From the NCBI RefSeq assembly GCF_002836715.1, contig NZ_PJAT01000088.1, positions 1 to 48,714 on the forward strand: a DNA stretch of 48,714 nucleotides, in the 5' to 3' direction. Below, in pieces: positions 19,379 through 27,562 of the stretch (its first letter is position 1; each line of letters opens with the position of its first letter). The stretch comes from Psychrobacter sp. 4Dc. Lineage in GTDB: Bacteria; Pseudomonadota; Gammaproteobacteria; Pseudomonadales; Moraxellaceae. A program made the translations under genes and the position numbers. The notes beneath the pieces were generated by a model that made no database searches, had not been told where the DNA came from, and saw only the letters and a list, made by a program, of their open reading frames with translations.

Positions 19379-19446
19379 AAATATTCCTTTTTTAGTATTA
19401 TTGGTGTTCGTTTGGTAATAAAAATATTGGGAATGGTCATAGAATC

Positions 19447-19518
19447 AAGTTATCAAAGCCAAGCTATCAAAGCCAAGCTATCAAAGCCAAGCTATCAAAA
19501 GCCAAGCTATCAAAAGCC
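19447..19518. repeat. 14/15-bp tandem repeat, five copies
   Basis: Five head-to-tail units: AAGTTATCAAAGCC, AAGCTATCAAAGCC twice, and AAGCTATCAAAAGCC twice. Only one substitution and one base insertion separate the units. It lies about 70 bases before the kbl start codon, within or near its promoter or leader. Confidence 0.92.
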
Positions 19519-19540
19519 GCGCATCATCCTAGCCATCATT

Positions 19541-19576
19541 AAAACCAATGATAAAACCAATGATAAAACCAACAAT
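19541..19576. repeat. 12-bp tandem repeat, three copies
   Basis: AAAACCAATGAT twice, followed by a diverged AAAACCAACAAT. It lies 22 bases beyond the 14/15-bp repeat and is unrelated to it in sequence. Confidence 0.85.
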
Positions 19577-19827
19577 GCGGGAAGCCAATGAGATGGTGCG
19601 AGCAGTGATACTATCTATAACCCTGTGAGCGGTGATTTTATCATTTGCCTATCGCAATAAATAGCCTAAATAGTTGGTAGATAGGCCTTCTTTTATAAAG
19701 TGATATAGTGCTGTTTAGTTGTGGTATTGGTTTCATAGCGGCTTAGCTATGTCTCAAAACATAAGACATTAACTTGCGCATTTATATAATCTTGATTGGT
19801 AAGGATTGGTAAGTACTGTCTATCCAG

Positions 19828-20025
19828 TTATTCATCTTTGGGACGATTCTGAGCCTCAGCGATCAACTCATGAATCTTGGCGCTTTCCTTTAGCACACAA
19901 GCATCATAGGCAGAAAGTGGCTCAGGTTCTTGCTCCTCTTTCTTTTTCTGCTCTTGCTCTTGTTTGGCTTTTTCTTCTAGATATTTTTGCAGTTCGTTTT
20001 GTTCATCTTGTTGAGAGTTATCCAT
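19828..20025 (-). CDS. Small acidic protein, 65 residues
   Basis: A charged, probably helical cytosolic protein. The N-terminal 37 residues are rich in Glu, Gln and Lys (QQDEQNELQKYLEEKAKQ then EQEQKK), likely a single alpha helix or coiled coil. The C-terminal core EPLSAYDACVLKESA followed by KIHELIAEA is almost identical to the 57-residue protein at 16792-16965. AGGAGA lies 8 bases before the ATG. It follows amiD by 29 bases on the same strand and is probably its operon partner. The single Cys in a fixed context could bind a metal or partner; no function is known to me. Confidence 0.75.
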   Translation of the reverse strand: MDNSQQDEQNELQKYLEEKAKQEQEQKKKEEQEPEPLSAYDACVLKESAKIHELIAEAQNRPKDE

Positions 20026-20054
20026 GGTTTATGTCTCCTGATAGTCTGTATTCT

Positions 20055-20936
20055 TTAATAAAAATCATCCCGACCAGCATATTTCTTATTTAGTGCCTGC
20101 AATATCGCATAGGTCTCGCTATCCATATTACCCGTTGGCTGCTGCGCTCTAAAGTGCAGCTGAAACGCATAGACGACATCGCGACTGGCTTTGTCCCACG
20201 TATCAGTATCGTTGATTTGATAGCCATACTTGCGAAACGCTTGCTTGATCTCAAGTATCGTGGCCGACGCAAATCCATCTTGATTTATAAAGAATTGCTT
20301 ATCAAATTCATCATACCAAGCGCCGATACCGTAATCGAAATACAGTCGCTCCCACGGGAATTTGGCACCAGGGTCTATCTTGCGCGAGGGTGCCATATCG
20401 GAGTGACCAATGATATTCTTCGGTGAGATGTCATAGCGCGCGGCGATATCCTGCACCAGTTGTGCGACTTTTTTAATCTGCAACTCATCAAATGCCACAT
20501 AGTGCTCATAAGGGTGATAGTCGAGCGTGCCATTTTTTAGTGCGTCTCGATATTCAGGCTTGATGCCACTATTGACGATTTCGATGCCGATAGAGGTATC
20601 GTTTAATATCGTCCGTCCTGCAAAGCCGCCATCACCTGCATGCCATGCGCGCTCGCTCTCTGGTACTAGGTTATAGATTTTATTGTCATCATTGTCTAAT
20701 ACTAGATAGTGCGCGCTCACATTGCCCGTGGTCAATGTCTTTATCGAGCGCTCATTATCTGAGACCGTATAGTGCAAGACGATGGTTTTGATGCGCTCGC
20801 TTTTGCCAGTAGCTTGGTAGCTATCGCTATCGATGATATAACGCGGCTCTGAAGTTGATACGCAGCCCACAAGCGATAGCATAGAGGATGATACTAGTAC
20901 TGAAGCCAATGCAATCGAGGAAATGTGTTTTGCCAT
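20055..20936 (-). CDS. amiD: Outer-membrane lipoprotein N-acetylmuramoyl-L-alanine amidase, AmiD-like
   Basis: A zinc amidase of 293 residues from the chosen start, cutting the bond between N-acetylmuramic acid and L-alanine in peptidoglycan or its fragments. A lipoprotein signal ends in LVGC (C25). The Amidase_2 domain holds zinc ligands H55 (VLHYTVSD), H178 (IIGHSDMAP) and D188, with E119 (SIGIEI) catalytic. A C-terminal peptidoglycan-binding helical domain (about residues 225-285) follows, as in E. coli AmiD. The longer frame from 21005 overlaps the permease and would bury the lipobox, so I use 20936. It lies between the permease and the 65-residue gene on one strand, likely an operon. Confidence 0.9.
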   Translation of the reverse strand: MAKHISSIALASVLVSSSMLSLVGCVSTSEPRYIIDSDSYQATGKSERIKTIVLHYTVSDNERSIKTLTTGNVSAHYLVLDNDDNKIYNLVPESERAWHAGDGGFAGRTILNDTSIGIEIVNSGIKPEYRDALKNGTLDYHPYEHYVAFDELQIKKVAQLVQDIAARYDISPKNIIGHSDMAPSRKIDPGAKFPWERLYFDYGIGAWYDEFDKQFFINQDGFASATILEIKQAFRKYGYQINDTDTWDKASRDVVYAFQLHFRAQQPTGNMDSETYAILQALNKKYAGRDDFY

Positions 20937-20964
20937 GAAATGCTCTATATAGGAAGAGTTGCGG

Positions 20965-22317
20965 TTAATTAACATTAGGATTGACTGCGATTTTTTTATA
21001 ACCAATTGCCCCGATCAGAATAAAGAATCCTAGTAATACATAAGCATTGAACGACAACGCTGCTGGTGAAAATGGTAGCAGCAATAGCGATATAAAGACC
21101 ACACTGAATAGTACAGAGAGATAATTTAGCAGACCCGCTTGTTTCTTTTTTCGCTCATTGATGAGGTCGGCGGTCGTGACATAAGCAAAGCCAACGGTTA
21201 TACCCAAGGATGCCATTGTCACGATATCGAGTAGGTAGTTTCTACCTAGCCAAGGAGAGAGTAGGCACACCAAACATATCAATATAACGGTTCTTTGCTT
21301 ACTGAATTGGTTGTGTTTATCCGTAAATACGCTAGGCAATAATGACGTATCACCCATAGATTCTAAGAGCTTAACCGATGACAATATAAAGCCGTTGATA
21401 CCGCTCATTATCGAGCCAATCATAGCGATCGACAGCAGCCAAATACCGATGCTACCAATCCGATTGTCTATGCCTTCACCTGTTGCCCAGTGGCTGTCTT
21501 TGATCGCTTGATAGTCAAAGCTCATGTTTAGCGCGGTAAAGTAGTTGATTAAAAAGTAAAACAACACACCAGCGATGAGTGAAATTAGGATAATACTTTT
21601 GGTCTTGGTTTTTGAATCACTAATCGCCTTTGAAATTTGCGGTGTGGTCTCAAAACCAACATACGCCCATGGCATAACGGCCAAGATAGGTAACCATGCC
21701 AGACTGGTAATAGAGCTGCTAGACATATCAGTTGGCAGAAACGTTTGGCTCGTTGGTGTCATCCAAAGCGATGCAAAAAACAGCGCGGTGACTGATAGAA
21801 TCATAAAGAGGGCGATATAGAGTTGGATTTTTGCACCGACTCGTACGCCTTTTAGGTTGATATAACTGAACAAAATAATAGCCGCACTGCATAGGAACAC
21901 TTCACTGGCGTAGACTTCCCAACCAGCAATCGTATACAGATAGCCTAATTGTAAGCCACTAGGCAGTAGATAGCGCAGTAGCAAAGCGACGGCTGATATA
22001 TTGAGCGCGATAATAGAAATATAACCTATCGTGACGCCCCAACCATAAATATAGGCATGCTTGCGATTGATGTATTTTTCAATCCAATAGATACCGCCTG
22101 ATTCATTCTCTGGCGTTTGGGTCAGCAAATTAATATAGGCACGCGCAACCATATAGATGGCTAAAGTACCGATAATAATAGCGACAGAAGAGCCTAATAG
22201 CTGTGACTGCGGCAAAAACAAATCGCCTGGCATAACATACGCACCCCAGCCGATAATCGCGCCGACACTAATCGCTATCGCTTGTAGGTAGCTGATACTT
22301 TCTGTCTTTTCACTCAT
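20965..22317 (-). CDS. APC-superfamily amino-acid permease
   Basis: A 450-residue integral membrane protein with about 12 hydrophobic helices. The first helix carries the family's unwound substrate motif, AISVGAIIGWGAYVMPG. The ENESGGIYWIEKYI loop and the PWAYVGFETTPQISKAI segment in the middle helix are also typical of amino acid/polyamine/organocation carriers. I start at 22317 because GAAGGAG lies 6-7 bases before this ATG; a start seven codons upstream is possible. It is 28 bases before amiD, suggesting co-transcription and perhaps recovery of amino acids from peptide trimming (inference). Substrate unknown. Confidence 0.88.
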   Translation of the reverse strand: MSEKTESISYLQAIAISVGAIIGWGAYVMPGDLFLPQSQLLGSSVAIIIGTLAIYMVARAYINLLTQTPENESGGIYWIEKYINRKHAYIYGWGVTIGYISIIALNISAVALLLRYLLPSGLQLGYLYTIAGWEVYASEVFLCSAAIILFSYINLKGVRVGAKIQLYIALFMILSVTALFFASLWMTPTSQTFLPTDMSSSSITSLAWLPILAVMPWAYVGFETTPQISKAISDSKTKTKSIILISLIAGVLFYFLINYFTALNMSFDYQAIKDSHWATGEGIDNRIGSIGIWLLSIAMIGSIMSGINGFILSSVKLLESMGDTSLLPSVFTDKHNQFSKQRTVILICLVCLLSPWLGRNYLLDIVTMASLGITVGFAYVTTADLINERKKKQAGLLNYLSVLFSVVFISLLLLPFSPAALSFNAYVLLGFFILIGAIGYKKIAVNPNVN

Positions 22318-22474
22318 GGAGTGCTCCTTCGCGATCAAAGATAGAGAAGGAGAGAGTGTTTATTATGGAGCTGACATAGAACATGAAAAACCTTGTGACG
22401 CCATTACGCAGGGTAGTGGCTATCTTTTATAAATAGAAAAGTCATATTAAAGGTTTTTGTTGAGTGTTACCTTT

Positions 22475-23278
22475 TCAATCCTGTTGGATTTTCTTAGCCA
22501 GAACCTTTTTCCAACTGTCCTCTAAACAGTCAATCGCGAGCCACGGTTCAATCACATTAGCATCAAACTTTTCTTTTGAGTTTGCCAATTGCCACAGTGT
22601 CTCTAACGTCGCAAACGGATAAGGGCGCTCAACCAAATACACAGGTAAATCAGCGTCTATAACGCCATCACGTACAACTTGAAAATACCAGCCAGAGATA
22701 CCTTGCTTGCTGACCCATGCCGCGATATTTGGTACTTTGGTAAATTGGCCAATCTGGTCGTTGATTTTGTAGCAAGGACGGCGTGGTTGGACGATACGTA
22801 ACTGAACGCTATCACCATCATTACTAGTGTCTTGACCGTTTTCAAAATGTCCACCGTATTGAAAAACATCACCAATGCAAACCGTAGATTCGGTCATTTC
22901 AGGCAAACCATCGACAGCTTCAGTCGTAAGATTTTCACCCAATGTACCGACGCGCACTTTCAGGCCAAACTCTGCATTGATTTTTTCATACGTCGCAGGC
23001 GCTAGCTGATGCACGGCTTTGAGTGGGCCACCATGATGCTTACGATCGGCCTGTTCATCAGTGGTTAAGCCCATAAAGTTGACAGCAACAGGAGATTTGA
23101 TAGGTGCTTTATCAATGGCGCTCATTTCTTCACGGGCGAATGGCATAGATTTGCCAGCGCGGACACAAGTAAGGGTAGCGATATGTAGGGGCAAGTCTTG
23201 GTTAAAGTCTGTTAGGGTTTGCTCAGGCGATTTTGTTAAGGTTTGCTCAGGTGATGACGTGATCGATTCTGCGCTCAT
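22475..23278 (-). CDS. MOSC-domain protein, YiiM-like
   Basis: A 267-residue molybdenum-cofactor-sulfurase C-terminal domain protein. The MOSC beta-barrel spans about residues 30-200, with the conserved KHHGGPLKAVHQL metal/cofactor region, LGENLTTE, and the active-site C169 in QPRRPCYKIN. The C-terminal 50 residues match the three-helix domain appended in YiiM, which reduces N-hydroxylated purines such as 6-N-hydroxylaminopurine. The first 25 residues are unusual: SPEQTLTK and SPEQTLTD are repeated, from a 24-bp DNA duplication. They could lie outside the true protein if translation starts later, but no later ATG precedes the domain. It is transcribed alone. Confidence 0.85.
   Translation of the reverse strand: MSAESITSSPEQTLTKSPEQTLTDFNQDLPLHIATLTCVRAGKSMPFAREEMSAIDKAPIKSPVAVNFMGLTTDEQADRKHHGGPLKAVHQLAPATYEKINAEFGLKVRVGTLGENLTTEAVDGLPEMTESTVCIGDVFQYGGHFENGQDTSNDGDSVQLRIVQPRRPCYKINDQIGQFTKVPNIAAWVSKQGISGWYFQVVRDGVIDADLPVYLVERPYPFATLETLWQLANSKEKFDANVIEPWLAIDCLEDSWKKVLAKKIQQD
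23211..23255. repeat. 24-bp in-frame duplication at the MOSC gene N-terminus
   Basis: GTTAGGGTTTGCTCAGGCGAT is repeated 24 bases later as GTTAAGGTTTGCTCAGGTGAT. Read in the gene this gives two copies of a SPEQTLT peptide just after the start. Three substitutions separate the copies. Confidence 0.85.
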
Positions 23279-23311
23279 ACGGTTTCCTAATAGGTAGAAT
23301 GAATAGGCAAG

Positions 23312-23350
23312 GGCGGCTTAATTTGGCGGCTTAATTTGGCGGTTTAATGT
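23312..23350. repeat. 13-bp tandem repeat, three copies
   Basis: GGCGGCTTAATTT twice, then GGCGGTTTAATGT; a fourth, degraded unit may follow. It lies just upstream of the MOSC gene start on the minus strand, so it is probably in the promoter or leader. Confidence 0.88.
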
Positions 23351-23439
23351 TAGCGGCTAATAAATATTGATATGAAATGAGCTTATCTGTACTCAGTGAT
23401 GTATCTGATTATACTAGTTCATCACCATAAAATTTACAT

Positions 23440-23473
23440 AAAAAAAGACCAGAATAAGTATTCTGGTCTTTTT
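23440..23473. terminator. Intrinsic terminator after rsfS
   Basis: AAAAAAGACCAGAA and TTCTGGTCTTTTT form a long stem around a six-base loop, 46 bases past the rsfS stop codon on the minus strand. Runs at both ends make it bidirectional in principle. Confidence 0.85.
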
Positions 23474-23518
23474 GATGGAGCGTTTCTTAATTTTGAACGA
23501 ATATCATCACTGATAAGC

Positions 23519-23932
23519 TTATTTGTTTTTGTTACGACGACCTGCAGTTTTCTTTTCGCGCGGCGTAGCAACTAGCTCAGCCAACTGCTCAGGTGATGAC
23601 CATAGGCCTTCTAGGTCATAAAACTCACGTGCTTGCGGCGTCATCATGTGGACGACAACTGCGCCCAAATCAATCAACGTCCAGTCAGAATCGATGCCGC
23701 CTTCACGGCCAAGGGGCATAAAACCAGCTTGCTTAGCTTCAGCGCCGACGCTATCAGCCATCGCACGTACATGACGCTTTGAGGTACCATCAGCGATGAT
23801 GATGCGCTCTGTTACGTCAGTCAACTCTTCTACATTCATTACAGTGATGTTCTTTGCTTTCATATCATCTAGAGCGCTTTGTACTAGGGTCAAGCATTCT
23901 GTTAGGCGTTCTGCAGTCATGGTGTTGGTCAT
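23519..23932 (-). CDS. rsfS: Ribosomal silencing factor RsfS
   Basis: A 137-residue protein of the RsfS/Iojap/DUF143 family that binds ribosomal protein uL14 and blocks subunit joining when nutrients are short. Conserved segments are DDMKAKNITVMNVEELTD, ERIIIADGTSKRHVRAMAD, DWTLIDLGAVVVHMMTPQAR and REFYDLEGLW. I take the start at 23932; the frame runs open 25 codons further but that extension (ISRIRQIDVLPLYF) is not part of the family. A basic tail, KKTAGRRNKNK, extends the C-terminus. It follows nadD, as in many bacteria, and ends at a strong terminator. Confidence 0.94.
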   Translation of the reverse strand: MTNTMTAERLTECLTLVQSALDDMKAKNITVMNVEELTDVTERIIIADGTSKRHVRAMADSVGAEAKQAGFMPLGREGGIDSDWTLIDLGAVVVHMMTPQAREFYDLEGLWSSPEQLAELVATPREKKTAGRRNKNK

Positions 23933-24063
23933 AAATTTTAATCTCTTAAATCGTAAATATGTAAAATAAAGGGGTAAAACGTCAATTTGTCTTATCCGAC
24001 TGATCATATGTTGTCAGTCACGCATAGAGACAGGATAGGCAAAATGACATAGATAAGGCGATT

Positions 24064-25041
24064 TTAACGGAATTGAGCAGCAGAATATAGCTGATGGGCG
24101 ATAATATATTGATAAACAGCAGGATTTAGCCATTTAGCTAATGGATTAGATTCAGTATTGCTAATGATATCATTTATTGATGCTATAGATGCGATTTGCC
24201 GTTGAGCGACTGGCATTTTATTTTTTAGATCGTCTAGTTTCTGTAGTTGTTCACGTATTTGTGTGCTTGATACCGCAGTAATAGGTCTCGAATCTATATA
24301 AATGCGTCCTTGATCGGCATTTTTCAAGTCAGTGCTTTTTAAGTCAGTGCTAGTCAGATCAGTACTATTTAGATTAGTGCTGTTTGAACTTGAGCTATTT
24401 GACGAACGTCGAATAGTGGGTGTTAATAGCTCGATAGGTGAGTCCGTTATATGGGGCTGCAATGACAACGGCAATTGCGATTGTAGAGTAGCAATATCTT
24501 GCACGGTCGCTGTATTGTTTTCAGAAGAGATAGTGCTGTCAGAAAATTCATCGCTAATACCATCAATAACATCGGTACTGCTCTGACGATTAAACACCCA
24601 TAGATTGGCATGGTCAGTGAGATGCAATCCATCTTTCCATTTGTCCAAACTATGGGCGCTGTCCATACCCATGATAAATATCAAATTGTCATTAGGATAT
24701 TGCTGCCTTAATGTACTTACGCTGTCGATCGTATAGACAGGCGGCGCTTGCCACAGCTCCAGCTCATTAATCTGTATCGGTGTATTCTCTGTCGCCAGCT
24801 TTAACATCGCCAAGCGATGATTAGGGTCTGTACTTTGGGTCTTAAATGGCGAGCGCGCATTGGGTAATAAAGACACATGCAGCGTGCGCTGTAGCTGCGT
24901 TGCAATTGGTAGTAGGTGCTGATAGACAGACATCGCTACTTCTAAATGACCATTATGTACGGGATCGAACGAGCCGCCAAGGTAGGCACGAATGGCAGGT
25001 GCAGTTGTTTTCTCTGGAGGGCTGTTGCTTGTATTTGGCAT
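24064..25041 (-). CDS. nadD: Nicotinate-nucleotide adenylyltransferase with a low-complexity insertion
   Basis: NadD joins nicotinate mononucleotide and ATP to deamido-NAD+, the penultimate NAD step. The nucleotidyltransferase motif LGGSFDPVHNGHLE (G22-H32) and the C-terminal SSTQIREQL are intact. The protein has 325 residues, about 110 more than usual. The excess lies mainly between residues 160 and 265, a Ser/Thr/Asn/Asp-rich stretch containing several STDL repeats encoded by 15-bp tandem DNA repeats. The conserved GMDSAHSLDKWKD and NLWVFNR segments come before it and the ISSTxIR motif after it, so the insertion is probably a disordered surface loop. It is in an operon with rsfS. Confidence 0.93.
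   Translation of the reverse strand: MPNTSNSPPEKTTAPAIRAYLGGSFDPVHNGHLEVAMSVYQHLLPIATQLQRTLHVSLLPNARSPFKTQSTDPNHRLAMLKLATENTPIQINELELWQAPPVYTIDSVSTLRQQYPNDNLIFIMGMDSAHSLDKWKDGLHLTDHANLWVFNRQSSTDVIDGISDEFSDSTISSENNTATVQDIATLQSQLPLSLQPHITDSPIELLTPTIRRSSNSSSSNSTNLNSTDLTSTDLKSTDLKNADQGRIYIDSRPITAVSSTQIREQLQKLDDLKNKMPVAQRQIASIASINDIISNTESNPLAKWLNPAVYQYIIAHQLYSAAQFR
24326..24400. repeat. 15-bp in-frame tandem repeats inside nadD
   Basis: Five 15-bp units decaying from left to right: AAGTCAGTGCTTTTT, AAGTCAGTGCTAGTC, AGATCAGTACTATTT, AGATTAGTGCTGTTT and GAACTTGAGCTATTT. The period is a multiple of three, so the reading frame is kept. The peptide repeat is LKSTD-like. Confidence 0.88.
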
Positions 25042-25195
25042 AGATAAATGTGTAAAAGTAGATAGGGCGCACGTTATCGTTGATGCACCTTGCTCTTTTA
25101 CTGGCTGACCTTTTTAGATTAAATAATTTGATGATAGCGCTATTGTAGAGGGCAGACGAGCATCTGTCACCACTGTCTGACCCCACAGTACCAAT

Positions 25196-25227
25196 AAAAA
25201 ACCGACCATCATAATGATAGTCGGCTT
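25196..25227 (-). terminator. Terminator after pta
   Basis: CCGACcatcat and atgatAGTCGG form an imperfect stem with a short loop, with A residues on the left giving a T-run on the minus strand, 35 bases beyond the pta stop. Confidence 0.65.
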
Positions 25228-25261
25228 TGTATAGGACTTTAATTAGCGAGTCTTATAGCGA

Positions 25262-27409
25262 TTAAATCAAATCGCTATACGCTTGGATAGCGGTTAACGC
25301 GATGGTATAGACGATATCGTCGACCAAGGCACCACGTGATAAATCATTCACTGGTTTATTCAAGCCCTGTAGCATAGGGCCGACACTGACGACGTTGGCA
25401 CTGCGCTGTACTGCTTTATATGTGGTGTTACCAGTGTTGAGGTCAGGGAAGATAAAGACGTTGGCCTGTCCAGCGACAGGTGAGTCAGGTGCTTTTTGCT
25501 TACCGACGCTCATGACAGATGCCGCATCATACTGTAGCGGGCCGTCGACTTTGAGGTCTGGTGCGCGCTCGCGCACGATTTGGGTTGCACGGGCGACTTT
25601 TTCGACATCCGCGCCTGCGCCTGATGAGCCAGTAGAGTAGCTGATCATTGCAACTTTTGGATCGATACCAAATGCAGCAGCAGACTGTGCTGATTGAATG
25701 GCAATCTCTGCCAGCTCTTCAGCGTTAGGATCAGGGTTGATTGCACAATCACCATAGACGACCACTTGCTCAGGCAACAGCATAAAGAACACTGATGACA
25801 CTAGTGAGTACTGCGGCGCGGTCTTAATCAACTGGAATGCTGGGCGTACTGTATTGGCAGTGGTATGAATCGCACCTGAGACCAGACCATCTACTTCGTC
25901 TAGTTGGAGCATGATAGTACCTAAATAGACCGTGTCTTTTAGGTATTCAGCAGCGACTTCTGCAGTGGTTTTGCCTTTACGGCGCTCTACGACAGCAGCG
26001 ATATATTTGCTCATATCTAGGTTGTCAGGGTCAATGATCTCTAACCCTTCAGGCAACGTTAGATCACGGTTTTTAGCCACTTGCTCAACGTCACTACGTT
26101 TAGCAAGTAATACGCAGTTGGCGATACCACGACTTTGACAGATACAGGCAGCTTCAACCGTACGCGGTTCCGCGCCTTCTGGCAGCACAATGCGTTTCTT
26201 AGCGTGCTGTGATTTTTTGACCAATTGATGGCGAAACGCTGATGGTGACAGACGCGGTTCATGATTGCGGCTGAAGTATTCTTTAATCCAGCTTAGATCC
26301 AAATGCGCCGCCACATAACGAGCCACTTCATCAGCACGTTCTGTATCATCACTTGGAATCTCAGAACTCATATGCATCAGGCTCTGTACCGTTTCGTAGC
26401 TGTCGCTTTCGACGCTCATGACAGGTATGCCAGTTTTGAGTGCTGATTGCCAAAGCTCAGCAACTGTCTCACTTGGGGTGATGCCACCTGTCAACACCAG
26501 ACCTGCCAATGGAATCCCATTGATACAGGCCAATCCAGCGGCTAACAGTAAGTCATCACGATCGCCAGGCACGACCATTAACGTACCACGTTTGAAAACT
26601 TCGTTGACGCGCGCCACTGAACGAGCGGTTAGGCTGATACGATTGATACGACGTGTCTTTGCTTCGCCAACATTTAGCCAAGTTGCATCGAGCTCTGTTG
26701 CGATATCCCATGTACGAGGCACAGACAACGAGTCACTAAAAGGAACAACACCGATAAGGCGGAACACTTCGGTATTGAACGAAGGCGATAGACGCTGAAC
26801 CTCTTGCAGGAAGTTTGGATCTAAGCTGACAACGGCCTCACCCGGCGCGACAGGTTGATTATCAAACGTGTTCGGCACGTCTTGTACCCGCATCAATATC
26901 ACGCCTAGCGTCCGTGAATCGATGACACCGCCAAACTCACGGGCATGGACATCTAGTTTGTCTGCTAAATAAGCAGGTTTGCTGATGTCAGCGGTACTGA
27001 CAAATATAATCTTGGCATCGAGCGCATGGGCAAGTGCACGGTTAATTTGTGAAGCATAAGAGGTCTCAGTGGTTGGCACCAGACCTTCACAGATAATCAC
27101 GTCATGACCATCATCAATCGTATGAAAATTGGCAATCACTTCTTCCATCAAGTCATCAAGATTGTCATCGCCTAGCATACGCTCAACGTGTTGACGGCTG
27201 ATAGAGTCAGGCGGATTTAAGCCAAATGCGTGCATGGTCAATGCGCTTGAGCTGTCTAAGCTGTGCTGTTTGTCTAGCGTATCATCTTGCAAAAATGGCT
27301 TCATAAAGCCCGCTTTGATACCGTTATAATCAAAGGCACGGATTAGCCCTAGCGCGGCTGATGTCACACCGATACCGCGACTAATGGGAACAAGTAAAAT
27401 GGTTTGCAT
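25262..27409 (-). CDS. pta: Phosphate acetyltransferase
   Basis: The long, gammaproteobacterial form (715 residues), which interconverts acetyl-CoA and acetyl phosphate. Residues 1 to about 215 form a P-loop-like AAA_26 domain (start TILLVPISRGIGVTSAALGL), about 225-340 a DRTGG domain, and about 390-715 the catalytic PTA_PTB domain with SGAIHTTANTVRPAFQLIKT, YGDCAINPDP and SYSTGSSGAGADVEKV. The first P-loop is degenerate (PISRGIGVTSA). The N-terminal parts sense NADH, pyruvate or PEP in E. coli. It follows ackA by 153 bases on the same strand, with AGGA before the ATG. Secure. Confidence 0.97.
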   Translation of the reverse strand: MQTILLVPISRGIGVTSAALGLIRAFDYNGIKAGFMKPFLQDDTLDKQHSLDSSSALTMHAFGLNPPDSISRQHVERMLGDDNLDDLMEEVIANFHTIDDGHDVIICEGLVPTTETSYASQINRALAHALDAKIIFVSTADISKPAYLADKLDVHAREFGGVIDSRTLGVILMRVQDVPNTFDNQPVAPGEAVVSLDPNFLQEVQRLSPSFNTEVFRLIGVVPFSDSLSVPRTWDIATELDATWLNVGEAKTRRINRISLTARSVARVNEVFKRGTLMVVPGDRDDLLLAAGLACINGIPLAGLVLTGGITPSETVAELWQSALKTGIPVMSVESDSYETVQSLMHMSSEIPSDDTERADEVARYVAAHLDLSWIKEYFSRNHEPRLSPSAFRHQLVKKSQHAKKRIVLPEGAEPRTVEAACICQSRGIANCVLLAKRSDVEQVAKNRDLTLPEGLEIIDPDNLDMSKYIAAVVERRKGKTTAEVAAEYLKDTVYLGTIMLQLDEVDGLVSGAIHTTANTVRPAFQLIKTAPQYSLVSSVFFMLLPEQVVVYGDCAINPDPNAEELAEIAIQSAQSAAAFGIDPKVAMISYSTGSSGAGADVEKVARATQIVRERAPDLKVDGPLQYDAASVMSVGKQKAPDSPVAGQANVFIFPDLNTGNTTYKAVQRSANVVSVGPMLQGLNKPVNDLSRGALVDDIVYTIALTAIQAYSDLI

Positions 27410-27562
27410 AATGTGTCCTACAATTTATTTTATTTTAGACGTCGAGTCATTTTGAGCAGCATAAGAAATGCAGTATAAAAACACCAAGCGCTTTACCTTA
27501 TTTGTTCTCAGCTTTTTATAAGCGTCTAGAACGATAAGCGCTAGGCATTATGATCAATCGTC

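Larger units (their letters stand above)
19379..19827. other. Repeat-rich intergenic region upstream of kbl
   Basis: About 450 bases between two minus-strand genes. The half nearest kbl holds two tandem repeats described separately; the rest is AT-rich with no gene. An apparent 78-codon plus-strand frame here is only the translated repeat. No glycine riboswitch aptamer was recognised. Confidence 0.5.

Noticed and set aside
19447..19518. CRISPR array
   Set aside because: Units are 14-15 bases and abut without spacers.
19355..19591. Plus-strand 78-codon frame with SKPSYQKP peptide repeats upstream of kbl
   Set aside because: It is the translation of the 14/15-bp tandem repeat, overlaps the kbl start region on the other strand and has no ribosome-binding site.
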